From Trichobilharzia szidati (lineage: Eukaryota; Platyhelminthes; Trematoda; Strigeidida; Schistosomatidae), in contig OX235279.1 of NCBI GenBank assembly GCA_944472155.2, positions 157,626,199-157,690,198 of the forward strand: a DNA stretch of 64,000 bases, written 5' to 3'. The stretch's first letter is position 1. The number at the start of each line of letters is the position of its first letter. The notes beneath the pieces were generated by a model, which worked only from the letters and a program-made list of their open reading frames with translations, had not been told where the DNA came from and made no database searches. Positions 44,685 through 57,200 of this stretch are shown here, one piece after another. The translations under genes were made by a program, and so were the position numbers.

Positions 44685-47189
44685 CAGGGGAGTGTATTGG
44701 GACCCCTTCTTTTCATTATATACATAAACAGTATATGTGAGTGCTTTAGTATAGGCAAGCCAATACTGTATGCAGATGACTTAAAGGTGACATACCTGCA
44801 CAAACACAGATATCGGTACAACTATGAACTCCATACATGAAGAACTAACAAAAATGGATATATGGTGTGACACCTGGAGACTTGAGTTTAATGTCGAAAA
44901 GTGTGGCTGGCTCTGCATAGGCTGTCCCAGCCTAGAACTCGACCTAGCAATTCAGGGCCACAAAATCCCTAGACTCAAATCTGTGCTAGACCTAGGACTG
45001 ACATATTCACACAATCTATCATTTTCTGAACATATCTCGAAACAAGTATCGAAATCACGCAGGCTTATTGGTTTCCTACTCAGGAACTTCTACAGAAGTG
45101 AATCCAGAATACTACTGTACAAGGTTTGTGTGCGCCCACTCCTAGACTATTGTTCATTCATATTTAGTAGTATACGCATAGAAGACAAACTAAAAGTAGA
45201 AGGAGTACAGAGGTACTTCACGCTGAAAGTAATCGGAACCGAAAACGGCACAAACTACTCTACCAGATGTGAAATTCTAGGACTAGAAACATTATGGCTA
45301 AGACGACTGCGACTAAATCTGGTACTCTTCTATAAACTACTTAACCACATAGTGTATACCCCTACTAATTGTACTCGGTTTTCAGAAGACACTGGATATA
45401 ACCTTAGACACACTCAAGGTACGGTGGCTATAGAACAATGTAAAACAGCCACCAGGCAAAAATTTTTCATGATTAGGTATCCCTAAATATGGAACAAACT
45501 ACCTGAGGAAATGCGACTAGCAAGCTCACTAGTGTCCTTTGAAAAAGCTCTTAATGACACACTAAGTGGGTTTGTAAGTGAAACCAGTGCTAATTCCTAT
45601 GTCAGAGCTTCAGAAATTATAGGCCCATTTAATGTATGAACTTAGAGACTACACCTGTTGTTTCTTTTGCCTTTATCTATAATTTCAGACAAAAAAGCAG
45701 CAGTCATGAAAATAACACCCATACAAATAAGAGTCGATCGAATTATGTCTACCTGATACAAAGCCTGAACCATAATCAACATACGAATGAAGTATGAGAA
45801 AACAAGGTCGAGACTTACCACAACATCACATGGAAGGATATAAGTTACTTGGACATTATTTATAATCCACCAACTGGTCTCCTTTCCAAAAGGAATGCGG
45901 CGATATTTTATCCCAGTTATGAGCAAATACATAAATCCACAGTTCCCGTTGTATACACTCAGTGGGGATTGCAGCCAACAAAGTAATGCATTTAAAGCAT
46001 ATGCACACTTCCCATAATCACGGCGACACCGCGGAATATATCAAAATCGCAGAGTAACCAAACCCAACACGCGATGTAATTAACAGAATCCGAAAGGCAA
46101 ACAAGTTGTATTCCGATTTTGAATATTCGTCCATATGTCGATCATGATGACAAATCCAAATCACTACCTATACAGCGTCAATAATTCTGGATATCTATGA
46201 AATGACGAAAATATGCTGATAGCTGCATCTCAGATCCCAATGACTCATTCGATGGCAAAATTCTGCTCCTGCATGCCTCTTTCGACATTTTTGTATGGAT
46301 TGGTTCGCAGTTACTCAGGTTCCAGACCGAAAAGAATAAAAAATTCACCAGTTGCCGAATTATAATTACTACTCTGCATGTTTAACTGGATACTAACTGC
46401 TGTAGTGAGCCTTTTGCAGTTTATATTGCTTAAAACATCGTTTACGGTAAACTGAGTAACGTTTTATAAGCCATTTTTATACTTTTGTGACTAGCCCACC
46501 ATATCGACCGAATGTAACGCAACACTCAGTTGTTTCGCTCATGTTCAACAAATTCAAACAATAATTGTGCCTAGGATTATGCCATATAAACTGTATTAAC
46601 TTATGCAGAGTGTACTTACGGTCAATATTTCATTATCCTCCCTTGTATATATATTTTGTGTTAGTGAAAAATTTTAAACATTTTTACTCCATGTGTGCAT
46701 TATTATCATATTGTTGATGCCTGTCAACTGGAGTCCCTCATGTGCATAAAGTGGGAATATATTATTGTAAGACGCATTTTATTGTATTATGAGGGAATTG
46801 ACTTCAAGCTTTATTTATTTTCCCAAGTATATGTAATCCATCCAACGCATACTTGGGTTTTTTTTTGTTAATGCGAAGTCAATATCTCTATATTTCTTGG
46901 TGTGTTCCATTGAATCACCAGTTATCCGATTTTCCCCACAAACTAAAGATAAAATGACAACAACCATGTTATTGAACCGTAAATCATGTAATTTAAATAT
47001 GTAACTTAAATAATTCTTATCCATTCCCATACGACTTGTGTGTCCTATATTTGAATGAATAAATATGTACCTTATTATATTACCATTACTAACTGTAATT
47101 ACTAATCGAATGTGTAATTTATCGAATTGATGATGCCTGTAAACTGGCGTCCCTCATGTAAAAAATGAGAATATACTTTTATTATTATT
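44685..47189 (+). mobile_element. Element E insertion (5'-truncated CR1-type non-LTR) inside the Mutator-like element
   Basis: The insert begins in the RT at QGSVLGPLLFIIYINSI, reads ILYADDLKVTYLHKH, then, in the frame 44824-45486, CGWLCIGC, LDLGLTYSHNLSF, VCVRPLLDYCSF and LGLETLWLRRLRLNL. After one stop it continues IWNKLPEEMRLASSLVSFEK and ends GPFNV near 45640. A 1.5 kb 3' part follows, closing with tacttttattattattatt. The 82 bp duplications on both sides show target-primed insertion, and 5' truncation is usual for such elements. Confidence 0.88.
46798..46915 (-). repeat. Repeat shared with 23065-23185
   Basis: The minus strand reads tcttggtgtg-distant then gacttcgcattaacaaaaaa and aataaagcttgaagtcaatt, aligning with the plus strand at 23065-23185. 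It lies between two similar copies of the E-type tail motif (gatgcctgt...ctggmgtccctcatgt at about 46718 and 47131). Confidence 0.6.
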
Positions 47190-47271
47190 ATTGTAACCTG
47201 AACATCACAAAATCCCTACAGATAAATTTTTTAATAATAAATGATTTAAACATATGAGCCATAAGTGAATC
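47190..47271 (+). repeat. 82 bp target-site duplication, right copy
   Basis: This is an exact match to 44603-44684, directly after the ATT-type tail of the E insertion. Confidence 0.9.
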
Positions 47272-48131
47272 TTCAATATCCTTCATAGCCACAAGTAATT
47301 CATTAAGGATCTCAGAATATCTTAGTGATCTGAACACGAACAATTGTTAAGACTGGGATAACTTATGTAACAGGTGCAGTAGTTGTAGGACACACCTGCT
47401 AGCTACTAATCGACAGAAAATTGATACTAATTTTAAGTAGTCTGACATTTCAGGAGGAACATCTGCACTATTCTTCGTAACCCCATGCACACTGATATAA
47501 ACATAATCTGATGCCATTTTTGACAATGAACAATTAAGGCCTTCTGATATTGCAAGTGCAAATGTCAATTAAACTAGTATCATACCTTTGCCTAAGCAAT
47601 TTTAAATGGGAGCTTCATCAAAGTAGATAAAATCACCAGGAAATGCAGCATCCTGTCTCATTCATCGCATGATCTCTTCCATGTACTATGCAATATTTCA
47701 GTCATCAAAGATGATAAAAGAAGTGTCTAACATCCTCAAAACACAGATCTAACTTATTTCTGTAGGCTATTTCTCTTTCAAATGCACGATTCTCATCGAA
47801 TAACTGGGATGACAACAGCCATTGCCTGCAGTCAATTTACAACCTTAAAATCTAAAACAACTCACAAAAACAATGCCTCAATGCTCTAAAACCGTAATAA
47901 TAATCTTTCTATGCGATATTTCTTCAAAATAATGACTTCTTTCATTAGTAATTTGTCTAGGCTGTCATGACAATTTTACGTTTACTACGAACACAATACA
48001 AAAAAATATTGCATTTTTCGGCTACAGAAGCCTAAAACTAGTCAAATATAATCTATTTTCACAATACTGAGCGGTTAGAACGTCGCTATAGGCGTGAACG
48101 CGATAACTCATGCAATGCGCGAAAACACCTG
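47272..48131. other. Mutator-like element right end, possible minus-strand passenger frame
   Basis: The minus-strand frame 47568-47347 (ISEGLNCSLSKMASDYVYIS) is followed, after a stop, by NELLVAMKDIE, and across the excised E insertion by DSLMAHMFKSFIIKKFICRD. I do not recognise it. It may be the relic of a second transposon gene or chance. Confidence 0.25.
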
Positions 48132-48153
48132 GTCATAGAACATAGCCTCACTC
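48132..48153 (-). repeat. Right terminal inverted repeat of the Mutator-like element
   Basis: This is the partner of 40881-40902. The 8 bp target duplication follows immediately. Confidence 0.7.
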
Positions 48154-48161
48154 CGATCGTA

Positions 48162-48235
48162 CCACTAGCGCCTTCGAGTTGCCCACCAATGGCTGCCAGT
48201 TCCAATAAACAAACGTTCAATGTTCACGTCCATTG
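48162..48235 (-). mobile_element. BEL/Pao-like 5' sequence, distal part beyond the Mutator-like insertion
   Basis: The sequence continues the block ending at 40880 and matches 17854-17930 of the left arm (gccttcgagttgcccaccaa, gttccaataaacaaacgttc). Similarity stops at ccattg and family B sequence follows. Confidence 0.65.
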
Positions 48236-49795
48236 GCGTATCGGCACATTTCCTTAGGGCAATGCCTGCCATTGTCCTAATATGCAGATGACCTGTCTGT
48301 ATCGTTTCCCATTAAGTCTCAGTCAGACTGTCTCAAATTAAATAGCTTCCTGTCGGACATCAGTCAGTGGTCTAAACTAAATGGTCTCATGCTGATTCCC
48401 TCAAAATGCCAGACTACTGACTTCTCCTTTAGGTATAAACGAGATCTACAAACACTAGTAAGTACTCATGAAGCCTGTTGCATTGAGGAGACTAAAATTG
48501 AAACTAAGTCTAATGCGAAATACCTCGGTCTAGTTCTATCTTCTGACCTTACTTGGACATCTCATATCCTAACGATTTCTGAGAAAGTATTCTGTCTAAC
48601 CTACTACATTAAGAAACTTAGACAATCTGGAATCACCCAACCTCTACTTTCACAATTCGTCAGTTCTCGTATCTTACCTATTCTACTTTACTGCTCCCCT
48701 TTAGTCTTTCCTGGGAGACTGAAAAAAGACTATATCATCCTGAGAAGGATGTTGAAGGTAGTTAGTAGGACTAGTGGTGTAAAAGTCAGTCAGCTCGTCA
48801 CTACATTAGTTGAAATGCATCTGAATACATGCGAAAAATGATCTAAAACCATACACTCCCCCAACATCCCCTCCATTCTCAACTCTCGCCTTGTATCTCA
48901 TCAAGTAGAACCAGAAATCAGTATAAAATAATCTATGCTCGTACAACCAAGTACAGGAACTCAACGATACCATACTTGGCCCGTGCTCTAAGTGACAGAG
49001 ACAATGTTAAGCGCGAAACCTATGACCTGCTTTTTAGTTAATAACATAATTTTAGGCTCTTTTATTTCTCTCTTATTTTGTATTCTATAGTGAACTCCTT
49101 CTTAAACATGCTTAGCTACCTAAATTATTAACATTGGCTTCCTTTTTTGTACTTTACTGTATTCCTTCTTTTGAGTATCTACTGGTTCCGACTATATTAG
49201 CACTATGGGTAGTACAAAATTGTCCTGTCATTAACCATCATGTAATTATTAATTTTTGTGGTTGTTATTTTTTCTTTTTCTCGGCAATCATTGGTTGTGA
49301 ACGCCGTTATCACCACCTTAAAATTTTGTATTATTCAGGATTACTGACACTATCATTACAAACACTGCATTAGACCTGACAATAAATAACAAAACAACAA
49401 CCCTGAAATGTTATTTTATGATTGTTTAGAGTTGCTTCAACCTAATTAATTGACCGTCTTGGCGATAAACATTCTTAAATATCATTTCATAACTTCTTGT
49501 GTGACTATAGCTTTACTGTCACATGCATAATGAAATCATAGCTTCCACTACCCAATACTGAGTTATTATTATATGCTTTTTATTTTCCTTTATACTTCTT
49601 GGTATTTTTTCGTATTTTTTAAAATTATTTCGTGTTTTTCCTGTGTTTTTGCTGCTGGTGTCATTATATTTATTTTTTTGAAATATTCCTCTTAAATGTT
49701 TGATAAAATTAGATGCAAATATTGTAGATATGCGCTGAAAATTCCACACTGTACCGCTAGTACTGTTTCTGGAATAAAGCAAATTATTATTATCA
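48236..49795 (+). pseudogene. Family B non-LTR 3' part, internally deleted
   Basis: A short remnant of RT block 1 (cctgccattgtcct, coding PAIVL in other copies) is joined directly to the YADD block. The frame 48389-48841 then reads LIPSKCQTTDFSF, AKYLGLVLSSDLTWTSHILT, LRQSGITQPLLSQFVSSRIL and FPGRLKKDYIILRRMLKV. The copy ends with tgtttctggaataaagcaaa plus a short ATT tail at about 49790. It is diverged from the arm copies at many residues. Confidence 0.8.
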
Positions 49796-49799
49796 GATA

Positions 49800-51470
49800 T
49801 TTCATAGATATTATTACTGTACGCCTATACTGGTTGATTGATTTTTGTTTAAAATTAACTCTTCGCAAGTATGTTAAAACTGATTCTGTAGTTATACTTA
49901 TTAATGAATGAGGCACCCAAAGTATCCGCAGGTGGACGAGAAGTTTTTATCCCTTAGTGTTTTTTAAATTGCGAAGCTGTCATGGTCCTTCCAGACAACA
50001 TTTTCATTCATCATGAAGTAAACATATTTCGATTTTCCACGAATATTTTTATCTAATGAGTGACTTTATTATGACTGGTTGCACATCTGCACTGCCTCTG
50101 GTCTTTTTATTAACTTAGGATTGAGTTCTTCATTTGACTTATTCTATATCAGTTGGTGAATTCGGTCTGTGATAGTGCCTGCGGATTGCTGACTCTTCTG
50201 AGCACCAGGCTTGTAGGATTATTTTTGTCCTACAGATTTAGTCCTTCCTCAATACTGACGACACAGAGTCTTGGCTTTACTATAGTTAAAAACAGAATAC
50301 TTGACTTAAACTTTATCTGTTTCTAAAACATAAAATAAATCATACAATTACACCAAGAAAAATGTACAAATCCACTGTCATTACAAAAAAAGGACAAACA
50401 CGTACCGAACGGTATTGAGGGTACGGACAAAATGAACAGTCAATTAATTACATGTTTACACAAATAGAGTGACAGACAACAAAGAACATTCAGGGTCACA
50501 TCACGTGGTGAGAGTTACAATAAATTGACCAATAATCGCAACAAGAAGGTCGCATCATATTGGTTAACTATCTATCATATAGTCTATCTATCTGTCGCGA
50601 TTAACAAGGCTTCTAGGAATTCCTTGGAAACTTTGGATGATGTTGAGAAGTCATGAACTGACAGCACGAAGAATGATGTAGTATGTGTGTATCGGTCATT
50701 TCAAATCCTTTTTAGCTTCAGTCTAACTATATGTCGGGTGATTCCGCTACAACACAGTGTGATCCATTTGTTTTTGCCTTTGGTGTATTTAGGTGCAATA
50801 ACAAGCACACTTCAACCCAATTAGGAGAACGGTAATCTGCTATGGAACACTGAATGACATTTAGGAGAATTCCATTCCATAAAAGTTTTCAAATTAGATA
50901 AAATCTGGGTCATAAGTTTCCAGACCGTAAATGTTACAAATTTCCTGGAATAATTTGAGCGCTGAGACAAATTGAATCATTGTAAATTATTTCAAATAAT
51001 CCCAGTGTCTTCAAGAAACATTTGTACCAACCGACAAGTTACCTCCAAAGGAGCTGACTCCAATTTACGTGGTTTTCGACTATATGTTCTGATGGTTAAT
51101 GAAATCCAAATAATTCTGCAAAAGAAGCTGTGACGTATACAGAGAAACGTTCGAAAGAACCTTGTTTCGATTGTTTCTTAAACAGGCTGGGATTATTTTA
51201 AATAATTTATAAATATCTATTTACTTGAATGCTTCTCCATTGGATGTCTTATCAATCTCCACTTACGTCTACATATTCCTTGCTCCTTAGGTTGTTCGTC
51301 GGTTATTTGCCAGAGTTCATACTTGCTCATACTTCCTGGCCAGCCATCGGGAGTCACAAATCCGTATGCTTTTCCCTGCTTAAAATGCAGTTGATCTCCA
51401 AATTCATATCGCAGTATCTGTCTTACTTTCCCAGGTGCAAATTACAGTGACATTGTCTTCCATGTTACTT
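49800..51470. other. Intergenic DNA, no gene recognised
   Basis: No convincing frame is present. A short inverted pair exists: aaattatttcaaataatcccag near 50986 and its near complement ctgggattattttaaataat near 51186, about 200 bp apart. The block between them looks like an old repeat. Confidence 0.45.
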
Positions 51471-51479
51471 CCTTTGTTG

Positions 51480-52300
51480 AGAAGACATTGTGAGGCAAAG
51501 TGCAACAGACAACCTCTTTAAGATTTCGCCTCTGATGTGTGGTGGTGTTTGGTTTTTTTCATCAAGTATCTCTATCACCTTTCTTTTAGACGTCCATCTG
51601 GGAGATCTTGCCATCACTGCCTCCTCTGGGAACTTGTTGAGTCTCCCCTTTGAAGTATCTTAGTTCGTGCGAAATGGAATAGGAGGCATCCATGAAGTCT
51701 GCATCTTCCAGGGTGTCACTGTAATCCAACGAACGCAAATTTTATCACTTCTCACGGCCTATTGTATGGTCCGGTCCATCAGGGTCATGAAGATCACTAA
51801 TGATGGTCTACAGCCTTGTCTTACATATTTCTTCGCTTCATTGGCTTTGATGACCTTCCCACTGTAAATCACCTGGTATGCAGCATCGTGTTTTGTCAGC
51901 TGAATTACTGAGTTCCACTGTGCTAGTAATACACGTTCATACGAATTTACGTGTGCCTTTTTTACTTTGTTTCTTGGTTGTCAACGAACCACTAAGTCTA
52001 TGTATGTGAGGAAGCAAAAGTACCAGGATATAAATGTACACTATTGAGGTCAAATCGATCGGCCGACAAGAGTTTTCGTCATTCAGCAGTATTTAAGAGT
52101 CTGCTGGTGGCATTTCCAGAAGATATTTCTCTATTGAATAGCCATGTGCATCGATTCACCGAGTGTTCTTTCAGTCTTCCAATTTCGGCGGTTGGTCTTT
52201 CTGGACTATCCTTCACTAGCGCCATGTGTATTCATCTCTTCTTGGATAGCAGTCTGCTTGAATGATACAGCTTTGCTTGGAATATAAGGCTATTTCTATG
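51480..52300 (-). pseudogene. Heavily decayed RTE-like RT fragment
   Basis: On the minus strand, AKKYVRQGCRPSLVIFMTLM is followed by CVRWIT and, in the next frame, LEDADFMDAS. This matches the RTE order VRQGCxLSPxLF...RGIxW...LEDLDFADD with the catalytic Asp pair changed. Its family differs from the RTE at 3-6 kb. Frames are broken throughout. Confidence 0.42.
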
Positions 52301-52869
52301 TATCTATTGTTCCTTGAAGTTTTCGAAGGGGGTGGGTTAACCTATCTCATCATATACTTCATATTTCTTCACTCTGGTCACGTGCAAGTGGAGGGTCATA
52401 CTGTATCCAAGGAATTGGGTATCGCAGCAATATGCAACTTGAAACTAACTCATGTTGTACTGTGTTTGAAACTTGTAGCTTTAGAACCTTTTAAGTATTA
52501 CCTCATCGCTATTCTGCACACATCTGCGGTAAGATTGAAATAAGAAAATCACAGTCATCGAGCAACACCTTTTCTGGGACGTTCCCCACATATACTGGAG
52601 ATATTCCGGAATGCGGCTATGACAATGACTTCTAGCATGAAAAGTTTCTGGTATATGAAAAAGGCGGAATCCTTTTCCTTTATCATAACGTAAACAGAGA
52701 GAGATATAATTACGGATACAGTTATGTGCAGGAACAAAGGTGGATAAGAATGACCTGTTCATTTTCCCTCTCACAAAGACGAAGTGATTCTGAGAAAACA
52801 GTAGAAGAAAGGCAAGGACAAGGAAACTACTTTACTACGGAATACTGGTTCTCTCACCTGGTCGCCATT

Positions 52870-53890
52870 TATTGTATCTGATCCCGTTAAATGACTCATT
52901 CAAAAGAGGAACAAACATGCCCAGGCTCTTGGCAGGTAAGGGTTAACAGGAGGGGGCCGAGAGTAGTTTTGTATTTCGATTTGGTGTGGAAAAATGGTGG
53001 GGTGAGTGTATTAAGCACTCTTGACAGCCCATATATGCTTAACGAGTCTAAAAGTTCGTCACACTGTGAATTTTTGGTGGGAATCCCCGATGCCTGATAA
53101 ATCTTTTTGCGTCAAAAGAGTCTGAACTGATTGGGGTGTTATTTTCTCTTTGTCGTATGAGCAAACGCTTGCGTGTCCGATTCGCGTGGTTGCACATTTC
53201 ACTATCTTGACCGGGAGTATCCATTCTTTGGACCATCTTAACAAGTTTTTAGGTCTTTTTGCAACGTGAGCATATAGTTATAACTCTTAGACTCACTCGG
53301 GATTTTTAGGTTGTTTGTAAAGAGAACCATAGGAGATTAGGTAAGCTTAGGCAATTTGCTGATATGCAAGATAGATGAGAAGGACCGAGTACGGTGCCTT
53401 TTGGCACTCTACCACATATCATGGTCCAAGGGAAAGTTCTGAGTTCATCCTGACTCTTTGTCTCACACCCATGCGGAATTCCTGAATCTAATTTAATAGG
53501 CATCCTTTAACTCCAAGACTTTCAAATTTCATGAATAGTCTTGTGTGGGACATGATCAAAAGTTTTCCTGAGGTCAGTGGAAGAGACGTTGACGCGTTTC
53601 TTGAAGCCTGCAAACTTGGGCCAGAATTCTGTTGCCGTAGGAAGATTTTTCAGGCATAACATGTTTCCTCGGAAGCTATGCTGTGCTCTGGATAACACGT
53701 TGTTGTTTTGCAGCTATGGCGCGGTAACTTTCTTAGTGATTCTCTATAGTATCCTAGTTGAAGTGGTGTTGGGACCATAAGGCCCGTAGTTTGAAGGATA
53801 GTGTCTTCATCCTTCCCAATGGATGAGGGTTTATATGGGGTCTTTCTAGTCACCTTGTAACACTCCAATCAAGATTGATAGCTTTGACAC
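52870..53890 (-). pseudogene. Heavily decayed Jockey/CR1-type RT fragment
   Basis: The minus-strand pieces are SLGVKGCLLN, GVRQRVRMNSELS, KGTVLGPSHLSCISANC, then LLRWSKEWILPVKIVKCATT and SQKDLSGIGDSHQKFT. They follow the order of RT blocks 4-7 and the WSxxWxLxxNxxKCxxxxxG segment of non-LTR elements. The catalytic block is unreadable. Confidence 0.5.
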
Positions 53891-54180
53891 CGCTCTCAGT
53901 CGTAAACAGAATTATAAACTATTAGAATTAGCTTGCCGAATAAGTTTCAACGCCTACCAGTCGACTCGTTTAGGAAGGGATTAGATAAATACAGGAGCGT
54001 ATTATATCAATACGAACTTCAAGTCTTCAATTTTCAATCGTGAAATCAGCGATCTATGTTGAACACATTGGCAGGTGAGCGGGATTTGATAGTTTGTCTA
54101 TGTTGCCCAAACGGAGACAAAATCAGTGTTTGGCGACAGCCTTGACTCGTCACATCTTATTCGTTATCATCCTTTCGTAG

Positions 54181-54242
54181 GATATGAAGTTCAAAAAGTC
54201 AAAGGCGTCAGATATAGTGGATTCACTCAAGCAGCTTAAGAT
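54181..54242 (+). CDS. OSER1: OSER1-like gene, first coding exon
   Basis: The acceptor ttatcatcctttcgtag precedes the exon and donor gtaagttg follows it. The ATG at 54184 gives 59 coding bases, leaving phase 2. Joining to cactgaccg at 56450 restores the frame as LKQLKITDRRFRPQLKG. The upstream acceptor implies a non-coding 5' exon outside the recognised part. Confidence 0.65.
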
Positions 54243-57200
54243 GTAAGTTGTTAGATATGTGAGTATCTAAATTGTTTTTTGTCATGTCACAACTGTATAT
54301 GCCCTTCGTAGACAAATAACCGTAATCTTCCTCTTTAAAAAAGATCATATTCTACTTTGGTTTAGACTTATTACTAAGACGGTGAGAGTAGTAATGCACA
54401 TTTGTCGGTAACAATTGTTACTAATTTAATGGGGAGTTATGTGCTGTAATAGGTGGAAATATGTATTGATCTAACTCCTTTTATGTTTGGCTAAGTGTAG
54501 TTTGCTTTAAAACGTTTTAATGCATCTTCAAAATTTAGAGTGATCGTAGTCGCTCAGTAGTTAACAGTCTTTTTAACAAAAAATTTTGTTTAATAGTATT
54601 CATCCAAACGGATTCTATAACTATAGCTATGATTAGTTCTTCAACGTGGTTATTTCTGCTGTGACCGAAAATTTCGTTTTATTTAGTATGAAAATTTCCT
54701 GAGTCGGATTTAGTGGTGCCGTTTGACTGATCCGAATCAACCCCTAGTTTGAGCATAACAAGTGACTGACTAGTCTAACAAAATATAACTGCACCAGAAT
54801 GCAGAAGTACTATGACACTGTTGTGACGAAAATGTATGATAGGACAGTCAAATAGGAATAATAAAGGTGTACACAATCTGCAAGACAACATAGCGTTAAT
54901 AAATTTGCACCATTTTGAACTTTTCCCAATCACGTCTTAAGAAGTTCACTACCATTGGTTTTAAGCATCCTGAGGATTCTAGCTGGATAATCCGTAGTTT
55001 TCTATATGACCAGGCCATAAGTTTGTAATTGACCGGTTTCAACGTGGAAATGTGCATAAAGTGCACAAATTCAGGTTGTCACACTCTAAAGGGTAAAATG
55101 ATAGAGAAAACTTTGAAGGGAACAATAATGAACGAATATTTATGGACAGTAACAAGAATTTTATGTCTAGGAGGAGTCCACAAAGAGTAAGTACATCTTC
55201 ACCGATTGAGAGTGGTGTTGGTACATGTCACCAACAGTTTCCGGACATTAATCCTTAGCATTCTGAGGGCTGAAAACCGACAGTGAGAGATGTGATGGAT
55301 TGGTTCCAACCTGATCCTATGTCAGCTAATTCACTGTTCAGTGAGGAATGCGATAACTGAGCACGCGTAACATGTGGTATAGCCATCACAGTAGCTTTTA
55401 CACAAACATATTTAGAGTTACTTTCACCCTAAATGAAATTTTTAAGTAGAAATTATCATTTTACTTCGATTTTTGATGTTTGTTAAGAGAATAAGAACGT
55501 TAGTTTCATGTGAGCTAACTTGCATTCCGTTGCTTTCGTATCATAAGTAGGGACAGCATATCCGTGGGTTGCTTATACTCTACTACCTTGATGGTTACTC
55601 ATAACTCGTGATGTTATTGATCGTTTATTTGTAGACAAAGCACTACCTTACTTGTTGGTGTTACACGCTTGTAGTTTTTCAGTCACATTCAAGTGCTCTC
55701 TCAAGTGTGTTTACAAGTATATTTAACGAAGTGGATGTCTAATTGGTAACTGACTCGTTCCATTACACGGCTTTTCATAGTAGTGCAGCGGTTTGAATTG
55801 CCATGCTGTATGTGGCACACAAAGGAAGACAAAAAAAAATAAAGGAGATTTTATGGAACGATAATAAGAAGTGTGAAGGAGAAGGAATAGTAACATATTG
55901 CCAGTTATCTCTAACCGTTGGTTCTTAGCATCCCGGCCAGGTAGTTGACACCTCCCTACGTGACTCAGAATAACTGCTAAATATTTTATGGATTGATTCT
56001 ATGTTTTCTTTTGACCACCACTAGCTGTTTTTTGACCTGATTTTATGTAATATTGCTCCTCGAGGAAGACGATGTTTGGGCGTGCGTAACATGTTCTCCT
56101 AGCCATCTTAATCGATTTAACTTCATGACCCCATCGATTACTTTTCCCTCCTTACCTAACACGACACCTAATCTCACTATTATCCTATTATACTACCTCA
56201 CATGGGAGATAGGACGCGGACACCCGTTATCAGAAACAGTTAACCAGGCTTTTCATGTCTTCCAATTTCAATGGTCATGTTTCACAATTTGATCAAGCTT
56301 GGTCGATAAAGGGCTTAAACAATTTATGGCGTCAGCACTACGCCAAGTGACATTTTATGAATAAATAATTGGTATTATTGTTGGTTCTAGAAAACTAAAC
56401 CGTGGGCCATGTATGTTCTTATTTTTGTTTTCTGTTTTTTATTTTCCAGCACTGACCGTCGTTTTCGTCCTCAGTTGAAAGGATCCACACTTCATACACT
56501 TGCATATCTTGGGGAAGTTTCTTCTCATTGTAGATGTCAACTACGTATGACACGGTCAGCTTCAACTGCAGCAGTCATAGGTTATGATTTCCAGTGTTGT
56601 AAAGCATGCGAATATTGTCATACAATAGGAAAAGTAGGGACTGGTCATGAGATAATGCGTAAAAATGATTTAAATCAAGTGAATAGCGTGTTTCCCTGTG
56701 TATCAAATGAACATTCAGATACCCTTACTAGTTGTACAGAAAATACAAGAGCATTTCTTGCACCGCCTACTTCATCATCTGCTTACGTATGTACAACACT
56801 GCCTGCTAGACGTTGCCATTCTAATTATACTGCTGTAGAATCCGACCTACATCCTTTACGTGTTACCTCGTGTTTCGAACCGACTCATTTTCATAGATCT
56901 TATGGGAATGAATTAAGTGACGTTGAACAGGATCGTATTCATCATAATTCTACACATGAAAACCCATTTGGTGTGTCTAATACAATACGAAGTGAGCATC
57001 CATTTTGCTGTTGTCATGTCATGAATAATGCTCATTTACCTCATCATCATATGCGTCTTTATAGAAGACTGTACAGTCTTGTTGATCATCCATGTGTCAG
57101 TTTATATTATCCTTGCAAATACCACACTTGTACACATACTACAATAACTAGTGGTTGTTCTACAGGAATGGGTACATCATTTCGTAATTCTTTGTCATCG

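Larger units (their letters stand above)
40881..48153 (+). mobile_element. Mutator-like DNA transposon (Curupira-like), 7273 bp
   Basis: The element is delimited by an 8 bp duplication cgatcgta (40873-40880 and 48154-48161), and the uninterrupted target exists in both inverted-repeat arms. Its ends are imperfect inverted repeats: gggcgagggtataggctatg at the left against gagtgaggctatgttctatg read inward from the right, 16 of the first 22 positions agreeing. It encodes a MULE transposase with DDE residues and a SWIM zinc finger (41390-43410). Target duplication length, TIR style and transposase all agree. An E element at 44685-47189 interrupts it. Confidence 0.88.
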
